Of a DNA stretch of 64,000 bases, positions 42,669 through 52,076 are shown piece after piece; position 1 is the stretch's first letter, and each line of letters starts with the position of its first letter. The DNA comes from Planctomycetota bacterium. GTDB taxonomy: Bacteria > Planctomycetota > Phycisphaerae > UBA1845 > UTPLA1. The DNA lies in the NCBI GenBank assembly GCA_016712275.1, contig JADJRI010000032.1:22795-86794 (forward strand), written 5' to 3'. The notes beneath the pieces are model-generated. The model did not search any database, was not told the DNA's origin, and saw only the letters and a list, made by a program, of their open reading frames with translations. The translations under genes were made by a program, and so were the position numbers.

Positions 42669-43629
42669 TTACTGCCTTGGATGGCATTTTGAATGCAGAC
42701 CCTTAAGGCGGGTCATATCGACATGCGTATAAATCTGAGTCGTCGCGACGGTCGCATGGCCGAGCAATTCCTGAACAATGCGAAGGTCCGCACCGCCTTC
42801 AAGTAGGTGCGTCGCAAAGCAATGACGCAGTGTATGGGGACCGACCGGTCCGTGAATGCCGGCCATGGCTGCGTACCGGCTCACGAGTCGCGAGATGTTC
42901 GTGCGGTCCATCGCCTTTCCCGTTCGCGAAACGAAAAAGGGTGCGACGTCGGTGGCCGTTTCGGTCAAAACGCGGCGCAGGCCGGTCAGGTAGGCGCACA
43001 GCCTCGATCGCATGCGACCCGATGGGGATAATTCTCTCCTTGTTGCCTTTGCCGAGGCAGCGTAGGTATCCGACATCCAGATTTAGATCGCGAACGCGAA
43101 GCCCGGCCAGCTCGGATACGCGCATTCCCGTCGCATAGAGCAATTCGAGCATGGCGCGGTCCCGTGCGTAAAACGGTTCGCCGGGCTGCGGAGCCATCAA
43201 GATGGATTCGGTTTGATTGCGATTGAGTGTGTGCGGCAGTCGTTGCCATTTTTTGGGTGTTTCGAGCTGCGTCGAAAGATCGTTCGTCATGATGCCCGTG
43301 ATGAACAGATATCTGACGAACATACGCACGGAAACAAGGTGCCGGGCAATCGACGACAGCGACAGCTTCCGCTCCGAAAGCCGGACCAGGTACGATTGAA
43401 CGACATGAATCGTCACACCGGAGGCGGAGCAGACGTCCCGATCATCGAGCAGCGAGACAAACTCAAGCAGGTCTCGCCGATAGGCGTCGATCGTGTTGCG
43501 GGCCAGCCCGCATTCGCTTGTCAGATACTCCATGAATTGCGTAAGTTGACGTCGCCAGTCTACATGGGCCGGGTCGATCGACTTGGCCGCTGGCGATGCG
43601 AAGGGTGGCGTTCGGATAACTTGCATCAT
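42669..43629 (-). CDS. xerD: Tyrosine recombinase XerC/XerD (one frame break)
   Basis: About 320-residue site-specific recombinase that resolves chromosome dimers. The N-terminal SAM-like domain has FMEYLTSECGLARNTIDAYRRD; the catalytic domain has LELLYATGMRVSELAGL (first Arg), GKGNKERIIPIG (Lys), GPHTLRHCFATHLLEGGADL (His and Arg), and LGHATVATTQIYTHVD (His, then the nucleophile Tyr). All catalytic residues are present once the frames are joined near 43003. I start it at ATG 43629, which lies 1 nt after the stop of the small Cys4 gene; the frame is open further upstream, but that part overlaps the other gene. It looks like the core Xer enzyme rather than a mobile-element integrase. Confidence 0.86.
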
Positions 43630-43630
43630 G

Positions 43631-43831
43631 TCAGGCGGCGTGCGAAACGGGGTCATCGACGGGACGGCTGGAATGATCGATCCGGAGTTCGATGTAGGTG
43701 CTGCAACGGCCGAACTCGCCGAGGCATTGGTCGTAGATTTCGGCCATTCGGTGGAGATTGAATCGTTTGGCACAGCGCTCGTCGCTCCCCTGAAAGTACG
43801 GGCACACCGAATTGTCCATCTCGGTTTGCAT
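43631..43831 (-). CDS. Small four-cysteine protein upstream of xerD
   Basis: 66-residue protein, intact, ending 1 nt before xerD on the same strand, so the two are probably cotranslated. The core is CPYFQGSDERC, then RFNLHRMAEIYDQC and FGRCSTY: four Cys in the order C-x9-C-x15-C-x6-C, suited to an iron-sulfur cluster or zinc. I recall similar short Cys4 modules (CPYx..DxRCxxRFx) as stand-alone small proteins, with no function assigned. GCAGG lies just upstream of ATG 43831. The tight linkage to a recombinase gene is unexplained. Confidence 0.6.
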   Translation of the reverse strand: MQTEMDNSVCPYFQGSDERCAKRFNLHRMAEIYDQCLGEFGRCSTYIELRIDHSSRPVDDPVSHAA

Positions 43832-43884
43832 AACTTCGCCTGCAGTTCGATCGGGCCTCCGACCCGCTGTCTGACAACAACTCT

Positions 43885-43900
43885 AATATCGGCCGATATT
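43885..43900. promoter_or_regulatory. Perfect 16-bp palindrome, possible operator
   Basis: AATATCGG followed by its exact reverse complement CCGATATT, 54 nt upstream of the Cys4 gene start, with a second palindrome CGGTTAACCG at 43908-43917. The AT-rich position in a promoter-sized gap makes a repressor site for the Cys4/xerD unit plausible. Confidence 0.4.
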
Positions 43901-44062
43901 TAGTATTCGGTTAACCGGCGGATTTTGCCCGAATGACGTGAATACGGCCGGGCCATCTCACTTTTTGAGGCGCGATGGCCATTCGTGGGCATTGCAGAGA
44001 GATGGGTCCAGCGAGGTACGTGCGACAAATCCATTGACGCCAAACGTGAACTTGCGCTTGGA

Positions 44063-45969
44063 CTATTTCAATCCCGGCAGGCACAGGGAAAACCGCGTGT
44101 AGTGCGCGCCGTTGTGTTCGCCGCGTTTCAGATCGAGACGTCCGCCGAGGCAGGTTGCCCAATACCGCGATAGCGCCAAACCCAGTCCCATGCCCGTTTT
44201 GCCGCCATCCTGCGCGGTCGCGCCGCGCCGAAATGGTTTGAAAATTGCCCTGCGATCCGAGGCCGCAATGCCGACGCCCAAGTCTTCGACTTCAAAAGCA
44301 ACACCGTTTTCGCCCCACGGTGCGGCTGTCAGCCAGATGCGCGGGTCAGAGGCTGTTGAACTGTATTTGCAGGCATTTTCGAGCAGATTTGCCAGGATTT
44401 GAATCACGAACTCGGTGTCGGTGTCGATCGTGTGTCGATCATCGCAACGATCCTCCACGACAATTTGCTTTCCGGCCGCCAGACACGGTTCCTTCATCTG
44501 CAACGCAACGGCATCCAGAACAAAGCGAGGCGTGACCGACGCCTTGTTGAGGTGGGGCCTTGCATCGCCGATCTTGGAATACACGAGCACATTCTCGACG
44601 AGACGCGAAAGTCGCTTGGACTCCCGCCGCAGTGTTTCCACATATTGCGTGCGCCGTCCGGGATCGTCGCCCAAATCCGCCAGCAGGTCCGTGTAGATTT
44701 GAAATGCCGTGAGCGGCGTTCGCAGCTCGTGGGTCACCGCCGCGACGAATTGCATGCGCCGCTCCAGCATGCCGACATACTTCATCGTGCCGTAGCAAAT
44801 GGCGAATAGTGCCAATATAGTGGCACACCATGTCAGTGCCAGAACCCATATCAGTCCCGCGAGGTCGCTGAAAACTCTGCCGACGTCGGCAGCGATGCAA
44901 CCAATCGCGCGGGGATCGTGCATGGTGTTTAGATCGAACGGCGTGCCGATTTCAACCGGTTCCAGTCGTAAGCCGGGTATGTCCAGGGCTTCTTCTTCGA
45001 GTCGCTTTCGCAACCCCTCCCAATCGAGCAGCACGCCCTGCAATGTGCAAAACTGGGAATGCTCGACGGAGACCGACCGAACCAGCGCAAGCTGTTTCTT
45101 CCCGTCCAACGTGAGATCAAGCCAGACCGGAAACATGGATGTGCCGAGACAACGAAGCAGCCGCCGGTGGTGTTCAACTGTTCGGATACCTCTTGTCCGG
45201 TCTGAAAATTCTCGATCGCCACCAGTATGGGCTGACATTGTTCGGCCGGAAGATGCTGCCGCTGCAATTGAACCAGCCGCTGTCCGCGGCGGGCGAATTC
45301 TGCTGCCGTACGATCGTTTTCGTCGATTCGGGGAAGCGGCGATGTCTTCGATCCCTCACTTTTCTGTCCAAGCGTTGAACCAGTGCCGAGCCTTGCAATG
45401 GTCGCCACGCGTTCACTGTCGGCCGCCTGTGAGGCCTCGAGTAATTCCTGGAGCTTGAATGGATCGCATCGATTGTTCAGCGCCGCCAGCCAGTTCGCGG
45501 CCGATGCCTGTTTTTCGCGATCCGCAGCTGGAATTGCACTGGCGGGCGTTACCGTCTCATCGATGGACTCCAATTGCGGCGAGCTCCAACCATGCGTCAC
45601 CGAGACTTGAAAATGAACCAGCTCCCAATCCGGACCGCTGAAGCTCTGCAATGGCGATGGCACGACAATTTCGCCGTCGGTCGACAATCCATCGTGAAGA
45701 TCGATCGCACCGGCCGGTTTGTAGTAAGCGCGGTAATGTTCGAAGGGACGGGTCTTTTCGACGCCAAGAATGGAATCGACGATTCCGTCCAGATGTGCGA
45801 GTGTCAGGGCGATGGTGTTGCTGTTGAGTTTTTCCTGTACCTGCTGCGCTTCAATCGATTCCAAGCGTAGGCCGATCACGGTCGCCCACCCCAGCCCTCC
45901 GCAAACCAGCAGGCAAACGAGGACGAGAACGATCAACGCGTTGCGCCGTGTTTTTGTTTGAAACAGCAT
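44063..45969 (-). CDS. Sensor histidine kinase (one frame break)
   Basis: About 635-residue membrane histidine kinase. TM1 is NALIVLVLVCLLVCGGLGWA at the N-terminus, followed by a ~280-residue periplasmic sensor region with no recognised domain, TM2 near GLIWVLALTWCATILALFAI, then the kinase core: H-box AVTHELRTPLTAFQ with the phospho-His, N-box QILANLLENACKYSS, G1 VEDLGVGI and G2 GMGLGLALS. The frame changes near 45160 inside the sensor; both halves share the gene. It starts 11 nt after the response regulator stop, forming a two-component operon. The signal is unknown. Confidence 0.88.
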
Positions 45970-45980
45970 GGCTTGGGATT

Positions 45981-46712
45981 CTAGTCTGTGCCATCAGGGC
46001 CGACGGCCTTGACCGAAGACCCCAGCATATAGCCCTTCCCGCGAACAGTGACGATGTATTCTTCGTCCACATCGCCATTCGCCGTCGCGAGCTTCGCCCG
46101 AAGCCGTGCGACGTGCATGTCCACCGTGCGCGTTTCGATCCCCGACCCGCTCAGCCCCCAGAGGCGGGTCAGGAGTTCGTCCCGTGAAATGACACGGCCG
46201 TGATTTGCGGCGAGGTGCGTCAGGATGGAACACTCGGTTTCCGACAGCGCCTGTGCTTCGCAGACGGGACTGAAAATCTCACGCCGCCCCAGGTCAACTT
46301 GGGCGACGCCAACTGTAATCCTGACGACCTCGGCCGGTCGCTCCGGGCTGCGGCGAAGGACCGCCTCCACCCGCGCAACCAGCTCTCGCGCGGAAAATGG
46401 TTTCACGACATAATCGTCGGCCCCGGCGCGAAGCCCGGCCACGCGCTCATCTTCAGCGCCGCGCGCCGTTAGTACGATGACAGGTAGTGTGGCATGTGTT
46501 CGGCGCAATTCCTTCAAGACCTGCATTCCATCCATTTTTGGAAGCATCAAGTCGAGCAACACCAGGCCGACACCGGATCGACGGGCCGCATCCAGGCCGA
46601 CGGCGCCGTCCGCCGCCTCGATCGCTTCGAACCCTGCGTGCCGCAGTGCCGTCGCCACGCCCTCGCGAATGGCGACTTCATCCTCGATTACGACCACCGG
46701 AATTGCTGCCAT
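45981..46712 (-). CDS. OmpR/PhoB-family response regulator
   Basis: 243-residue intact regulator. The receiver has VVVIEDE, the phospho-acceptor Asp in VLLDLMLPKMDGM, VIVLTARGAEDE and the Lys in DDYVVKPF. The DNA-binding domain is the winged helix of OmpR type: LSETECSILTHLAANHGRVISRDELL and ETRTVDMHVARLRAKL, ending VRGKGYML. I prefer ATG 46712 (MAAIPVVVIEDE) over 46799, which adds a Cys/Arg-rich tail with no homology. It precedes the histidine kinase by 11 nt. The divergent gene at 46925 shares the 212-nt upstream gap and may be a target. Confidence 0.93.
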   Translation of the reverse strand: MAAIPVVVIEDEVAIREGVATALRHAGFEAIEAADGAVGLDAARRSGVGLVLLDLMLPKMDGMQVLKELRRTHATLPVIVLTARGAEDERVAGLRAGADDYVVKPFSARELVARVEAVLRRSPERPAEVVRITVGVAQVDLGRREIFSPVCEAQALSETECSILTHLAANHGRVISRDELLTRLWGLSGSGIETRTVDMHVARLRAKLATANGDVDEEYIVTVRGKGYMLGSSVKAVGPDGTD

Positions 46713-46924
46713 TGTTCTTACACTTTCACAAGCCCATCGCGTGCATCGGCCGCACCCTGCCCCTGCATCAAGTTCACTTTTGGGACCGACCAGTGTCAAG
46801 ATTGCGTCACATATCGCGGATTTTCCTTAAGGATAAACCGCCACACAAATCAGATATTAACTCCATCGGAACGCCTGAGTCGTCTCGGGCGTCACCGGGA
46901 AGAGCCGTTCGGGATTCGACAACC

Positions 46925-47134
46925 ATGCAAATCGAACGCACCATGCAGGAACTTTCCGTGGTCATGACCCGTTATGTGCTCAGCGAAGCCGCCAATTCCG
47001 GGGTCAGGAGATTCTCGGACCGTGAAATCACGTTGTGCGAGTTGATGGTGCTCGCCCAAACCCTTTCAGACGCCGCCCTGGAACGCCTTGCGGACATTGC
47101 CTCACATTTTGTCGAGTACGGCGTCCAACGGTGA
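46925..47134 (+). CDS. Small conserved-looking protein divergent from the two-component system
   Basis: 69-residue soluble, all-helical protein (MQIERTMQELSVVMTRYVLS, then REITLCELMVLAQTLSDAAL). I do not recognise a family. The composition is normal for a protein and the ATG at 46925 is the first in a region with no competing frame. It shares its upstream region with the response regulator gene on the other strand. No ribosome site is obvious. Confidence 0.45.
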   Translation: MQIERTMQELSVVMTRYVLSEAANSGVRRFSDREITLCELMVLAQTLSDAALERLADIASHFVEYGVQR

Positions 47135-47348
47135 AAAGGCTCTGTTTCGAGCACTGCATCTCCTGAATTTCGCCATATTTCATATCCCAGTCATAGCTTA
47201 CCTGCTTCCGGGGCGGGGGCCTAGCCTGTGCGAACCGCGTTACACACTAGTTGCGCTGCGGAAGTCGCTTTTTCGGATATAGTTGGCGGTCATAAATGAC
47301 CGATTTGGTTTTGGTCCGCAGGTCACTCGCGAAAGGAGCCATCGTCTT

Positions 47349-48832
47349 ATGAATCGTTATAGGAATCTCTGGCCGCGATACGGCAGGTTGTGGGTGCTGT
47401 CTATTGCTGCCGTCGCGTCGCTTACAGGCGTCGTGTTCGCACAGGATAAGAAAGTCGATCAAAAGGCTCAGCCGGCCAAGCCGGCGGCAGTCAAGCGGGC
47501 CGAGGCGGTCCCCCCATCGGTACGTGGCGCCAACGACGTGCAGCCAGCCAGCCAGCAGCCGAAAGACTTCGTCGGCCCTCCCGTCCAAGGCGGCCCCGTC
47601 AAAGCTGCGAATACGGTTAAGCCGGGGACCGAAATCCCCAGCCGACCGTCATTCTCAAGCCGGGTGAGGTGCCCGGCATTCGCTTTGATACGCCGATTTA
47701 TGATTTTGGCAAGGTTCGCGCGGGTCCGGATGTCGAGCATGATTATTGGTTCACCAACACCGGAACCGGGCCGCTCGAAATCTTGCGCGTCAAGCCCTCC
47801 TGAGGCTGTACTGTTGCCGGTCAGTTTGACCGGATTGTTCAGCCGGGCGAAAGCGGTAAGATTCCCATCAAGATTGCAACGGGTCACGGTGCGGGTCCTG
47901 TTTCCAAGTCAATTGTGATCAACACAAATATCTCCGGACAGGACGCACAAATCAGCCTTCAACTCAAGGGCGAAATCTGGCAGGTCGTTCAGGCCACGCC
48001 CACCAGTGCTGCCTTCGGCCGCATCACCACGGCCGACGCCGACAAGGGCGTTGAGCGAAAAATCACCATTGTTAACAATGCCGATGAGCCGCTAAAGCTC
48101 TCCGAGCCGAAATCGACGAATCCAAAATTCAAAGCGACGATCGCCCCCATTGAGGATGGCAAGAAGTTTGAATTGACCGTCACGGTGGTACCGCCGCTCG
48201 TCAATGGAAACAACACAGGGAATATCGAAGTTGAAACCGGCGTGAAGGAGCTGCCGAAGCTAACGGTGCCGGTGTATGCCTTCATTACGGCATCGGTGGA
48301 TGTCACACCGACGTCGCTCAACCTGCCGCCGTCCCGTACGGCTCCCCTGACGCGCCAGTTCTATGTGCGTAGCAACGTCGACAAGCCCATTAAAATCACC
48401 AACTTGGCATGCACGAATCCCGAAATCAAGTTGGATCTTTCTGATGTGAAGGATGCCAAGACTTTTCGGCTTACGGTCAACGTTCCGGCGGACTACAAGC
48501 CGGCGCCGGCGGGCGACAAGATCACTTTCAATACCGATGATCCCGGCGTTCCACTTGTAACGCTTCCGATTTCGGAAATTGCGCCTGTTCGCCCGGTTCC
48601 CACTGCCGCCAGTCCGGTTCCCGGCGCGCAAAACCGGCCCACGCCCGGCGCTCGGCCGGTGCCCGTACCCAAGCAAGGGGTCAATGACATCCGACGCATC
48701 AATCGCGGCCCGCAGGCTCCCGGCGCCACGCCGGCTGCCCAAAAACCGGCCGAAGTCAAGAAGACCGAGGAAGGCAACACTGCCGGCGCTCAAACCCACG
48801 AGAGTGATTCAACGAAAAAGTCGGCTGGTTGA
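47349..48832 (+). CDS. Secreted DUF1573 protein with in-frame TGA at the conserved Cys (selenoprotein candidate)
   Basis: About 490-residue exported protein. AAAGGAG precedes ATG 47349; the signal peptide is LWVLSIAAVASLTGVVFA. After a Pro/Ala/Lys linker and a frame change near 47630 comes a DUF1573 domain (PIYDFGKVRAGPDVEHDYWF, TGTGPLEILRVKPS), then TGA at 47801-47803, then GCTVAG and IVQPGESGKIPIKI. The family has CGC here, so TGA stands where the first Cys is expected. Two or more further immunoglobulin-like repeats follow, then a Pro-rich tail. A perfect 7-bp hairpin starts 13 nt after the TGA. If TGA is not read through, the gene is broken. Function of the family is unknown; a thiol or metal role of CGC is inferred. 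Confidence 0.72.
47801..47833 (+). promoter_or_regulatory. TGA plus downstream hairpin, SECIS-like
   Basis: TGA (47801-47803), 13-nt spacer, stem CCGGTCA (47817-47823), loop GTT, stem TGACCGG (47827-47833). The stem is perfect, the loop begins with G and lies 20 nt from the TGA, which fits the general bacterial SECIS layout. The hairpin could also be chance in coding sequence. Confidence 0.4.
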
Positions 48833-48864
48833 TGACGGCATTTTTGGACAAGATTAACCAAGTC

Positions 48865-48890
48865 GGCCCGGAAACCATTGTTTCCGGGCC
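48865..48890 (+). terminator. 11-bp perfect hairpin after the DUF1573 gene
   Basis: GGCCCGGAAAC pairs with GTTTCCGGGCC around CATT, 32 nt after the stop at 48832. The following bases are only weakly T-rich, so it may act as an intrinsic terminator or a stability hairpin. Confidence 0.6.
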
Positions 48891-49032
48891 GATTCCTTTG
48901 ATACAGTCCAGTGCGGCTATCTGATGGATTCGCGAGACCCAAGATTCGGCTTGCCGATTTGCACATGACAATCCAAAATCGCATAGCGTCTCGATCAAAG
49001 TCGTCGAGATGCCATTGGAGGTTCGTCGGGAA

Positions 49033-50423
49033 ATGGAGTTCTCAGGCAAGCGCATCATCGTCATGGGACTCGGTCGCTTCGGCGGCGGCATAGGCGTCAC
49101 CCGTTGGTTGGCCGGGCAGGGGGCGAAGTTCTTGTTACAGAGCAGGCGGTCGAGGCCGATTTGATCGAAAGCAAGAAGAAGCTGGCGGATAGCAAAGTCA
49201 CATACCATCTCGGCGGCCATAAGATTTCCGATCTAAAGGCTTGCGACCTATTGGTCATCAGCCCGGCGGTCGACAAGCATAAGTCGCCATTCGTTCAGGA
49301 AGCCATTCGGCTTGGCGTTCCGATCTCTAGTGAAATGAACCTGTTCCTGGAACGCTGCAGAGGGCGGATCGTCGGCATCACCGGTTCGGTCGGGAAAAGC
49401 ACCACCACTGCGATGGTCGGCGCGATTCTCGAATCCGCATCCAGCCGGCCGGAATGGAATCACGGCAAGGTCTGGATTGGCGGCAACATCGGCAAGTCCC
49501 TGCTTGACGATCTGGGGAGCATTTCATCGCAGGATATCGTCGTTCTTGAACTTTCCAGTTTTCAGCTCGAAGACGCCGCGCAGCTGCGAAAAAGCCCGTC
49601 GATTGCGCTTGTCACCAATGTCAGGGAGAATCACCTCGATCGACATGGCACATTGGCCGCGTATGCCGCCGCGAAGGCCAACATCCATCGTTTTCAGTCG
49701 CCGGACGACTGGCTCATTCTGCCGTTTGTCGGCGCGGAAGCGCTGCCCGATGTGCCGACGGAAAACCGCAATATGATGCGATTTTCTGCGGATGAAGCCT
49801 CGCATGGCGCGGCCATCGAATCGCGCGATGCCAACGGGGTTGCACGGCGCGAGGTCGTGCCGCTGAAACTTTCCATTCCCGGACTTCATAATGTACAGAA
49901 CGCGGCCGGCGCTCTGGCGATCGCGAGAGTTCTGGGAGTTGATGACGGGATTGCGACCGACGCACTGTCAAGATTTACCGGTCTGGTACATCGCCTCGAA
50001 TTTGTGCGGGAACATCGCGGCGTCCGTTATTACAACGACTCAAAAGCCACCTCGCCCGAAGCCGCCATGACTTCCATTCGCGCCTTCGATCAGCCGGTCA
50101 CGGTGCTCGTCGGCGGGTCCGACAAGGGCGGCTCCTTCGAGCAATTCGGCGTTTCTCTGCAAACAGGCCAAGGCCGTTATCTGCATGGGGCAACGCGCGA
50201 TCGCATCACCGCCGCCATTCGCATTGCTTCGACAGGATGCGGCATCGGTCCCACCCTGCTGCCGGCCGACAATTTCGCGACGGCGGTGAGCAACGCCCGC
50301 GAGCTTGCCAAAAACGGCGAAGTTGTCCTTTTGAGTCCCGGCTGCGCGAGTTATGACTGGTTCAAGAATTACGAAGAACGCGGGGATCAATTCAGGGGCA
50401 TTGTGAACGGTTGGTCCGCTTAA
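49033..50423 (+). CDS. murD: UDP-N-acetylmuramoyl-L-alanine:D-glutamate ligase (one frame break)
   Basis: MurD adds D-glutamate to UDP-MurNAc-L-Ala in peptidoglycan synthesis, using ATP. The N-terminal Rossmann part is KRIIVMGLGRFGGGIGVT; the central domain has VGITGSVGKSTTTAMVGAIL (ATP loop), WIGGNIGKSLLDDL, VLELSSFQLED and NVRENHLDRHGTLAAYAAAK; the C-terminal domain has FVREHRGVRYYNDSKATSPEA and VLLSPGCASYDWFKNYEERG. All are clear MurD blocks. The frame changes near 49108 between the first two pieces. The ATG at 49033 has GGAGG 11 bases upstream; an in-frame ATG at 49009 is an alternative. As an essential gene, the break is probably a sequence error. Confidence 0.9.
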
Positions 50424-50583
50424 ATGGTCTCGTGCCTTTTTATAGAGCATGGCTTGCGCAGCGGTCTCGTCATGAATCTCCGATTGGCGAACTTTGATGC
50501 AAATGACCGATACGAGCAGCAACCAATCAGAATCCTGCGGGTATAACCACTCGAAACCACTTGATTTAGACGCGGGGATGGAC

Positions 50584-51993
50584 ATGCAGTTATTCCGTAT
50601 ATCGATCGCTTTTTTGTGCCTGCTTGCGGGGATTCAAACGTCCGCGGCGCAATCGAAGCCGACCAGCGGAGAGGCCATTCGCGAGCGTGCGATCGTTCGG
50701 TACAAGGGCATACCGCAGGAAAACGCCGAGGCCATGGCGAACGTGGCCGACACCGTTTCGCGGTTCTATCGCGACGAATTCGGTCTCAGGCTGCCCGAGC
50801 GCACCATCATCCGGGCGGAACTGGCCCGAAACAACCGGCCGGGCATTCTCGCGCAGGGCCGCGAAGAGATCAGCCTCCAATACAACCGGTCCGATCAATT
50901 GAAGTCGCCGAACAAGAGCAGCGCCTATACGGTCTATGCCATCGCCTACGAACTGGCCGAGATGGCCCGCAAACAGACGATCGGCGATGCCAAATGGATG
51001 ACATCGGATGCCGCCGATGGGCTGTCGTATTACCTTGCCAGCGAGGCGATCGACCGACTGAACTTCGTTTACAATCGAAGCCTCTGGCCGGATGCGTTCG
51101 ACTATGGCGGCGAGGGAATTCAACGACTGGAGCAGGCGCTACGCAATCGCAATGGTCCGGACATGGTTCAGGCCGCCGGATTCTGGTTTGACCTTGCCAA
51201 ATTGCAGGGAAAATCCTCGATTCGCGGAGTGCTCAGCGCCCTGACGCGGGTCCACGATGAGAAGTTGGACGCAAGCAAGGTACTTCGTGAATTGCCGGGC
51301 GCTCAGGATGCCATGGGCAAATCCAGACTTGATCGCTGGCTCAGAAAATTCGAGCGAACCCTGTTCGCCGACCGGCAACGAAAAAGCCCGGCCAATTCGA
51401 AAGTCACACTGGCCAAAGACCCAATCATTCTGAAGTACGACGACGACAGGGGTAGTCTGGTTGATGTGGCATCCGATGCCGCGCCGGCCGTCTTTTTTTC
51501 GCTGCCGGCGGGGAAGTGGTACATCACGGAGGTGCAGTTTCACGGCTTGTTCGATGCAAAGGTTGGGGGCAGTGTCATGCCGACACTGCGGCTATGCGAC
51601 CGTGACATGAAGTTCATCGACAACTGGCCGGTCCCATCCGGATCGCTCAGGGGCACGTCGGCGCGATGGCGAACTGTCAGTGTCAAACCCACGCTCGCCC
51701 CGCAAGAATTCGTGATCTTGTTGCAGCCGGCGCTGACGTCTGTTGACAATTCGGCCGGCAGCGCTAGCAAGGGCAGCCAATCAGGGACATCAAAGGAATC
51801 GTCGACCAGCCAGCCCTCTGATGAGGCGGGTCGATTCACGGGGCTGAGGATCAGCGTCGACGATTCAAGCAAAGGTCATTCCGCGCTCGTCAACGCCGGA
51901 ACATCGGCGCGGCCCTTCGAACGTGGAGACTGGATGATGCGCGTAAAGCTTGATACCGCGAGAAACGCCAATCCGCTTTTATGGCGGCCATGA
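50584..51993 (+). CDS. Secreted protein of unknown function
   Basis: 469-residue intact exported protein. The frame opens at 50494, but the signal peptide starts at MQLFRISIAFLCLLAGIQTS, ATG 50584. The first ~280 residues are helical and recall gluzincin-like peptidase folds (YAIAYELAEMARKQ, DAADGLSYYLASEAIDRL), but there is no HExxH, so I do not claim activity. Around residue 300-420 a beta-sandwich follows (GKWYITEVQFHGLFDAKVGG, FVILLQPAL), then a Ser-rich linker and a final domain (GLRISVDDSSKG). No anchor or dockerin is present. It follows murD by 160 nt and may have its own promoter. Confidence 0.7.
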   Translation: MQLFRISIAFLCLLAGIQTSAAQSKPTSGEAIRERAIVRYKGIPQENAEAMANVADTVSRFYRDEFGLRLPERTIIRAELARNNRPGILAQGREEISLQYNRSDQLKSPNKSSAYTVYAIAYELAEMARKQTIGDAKWMTSDAADGLSYYLASEAIDRLNFVYNRSLWPDAFDYGGEGIQRLEQALRNRNGPDMVQAAGFWFDLAKLQGKSSIRGVLSALTRVHDEKLDASKVLRELPGAQDAMGKSRLDRWLRKFERTLFADRQRKSPANSKVTLAKDPIILKYDDDRGSLVDVASDAAPAVFFSLPAGKWYITEVQFHGLFDAKVGGSVMPTLRLCDRDMKFIDNWPVPSGSLRGTSARWRTVSVKPTLAPQEFVILLQPALTSVDNSAGSASKGSQSGTSKESSTSQPSDEAGRFTGLRISVDDSSKGHSALVNAGTSARPFERGDWMMRVKLDTARNANPLLWRP

Positions 51994-52076
51994 ATGGCGG
52001 TGCATTCTCTCGGCTGCATGATTCGCTGGAATGTTAGGCTGCGCGTTGCTTCGATTCTTCGCCCGTTTGCAGCTTC

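Noticed and set aside
47349..47918. DUF1573 gene as a 190-residue protein ending at 47918
   Set aside because: After about 47630 that frame becomes Arg/Ser-rich, while the shifted frame carries the DUF1573 motifs.
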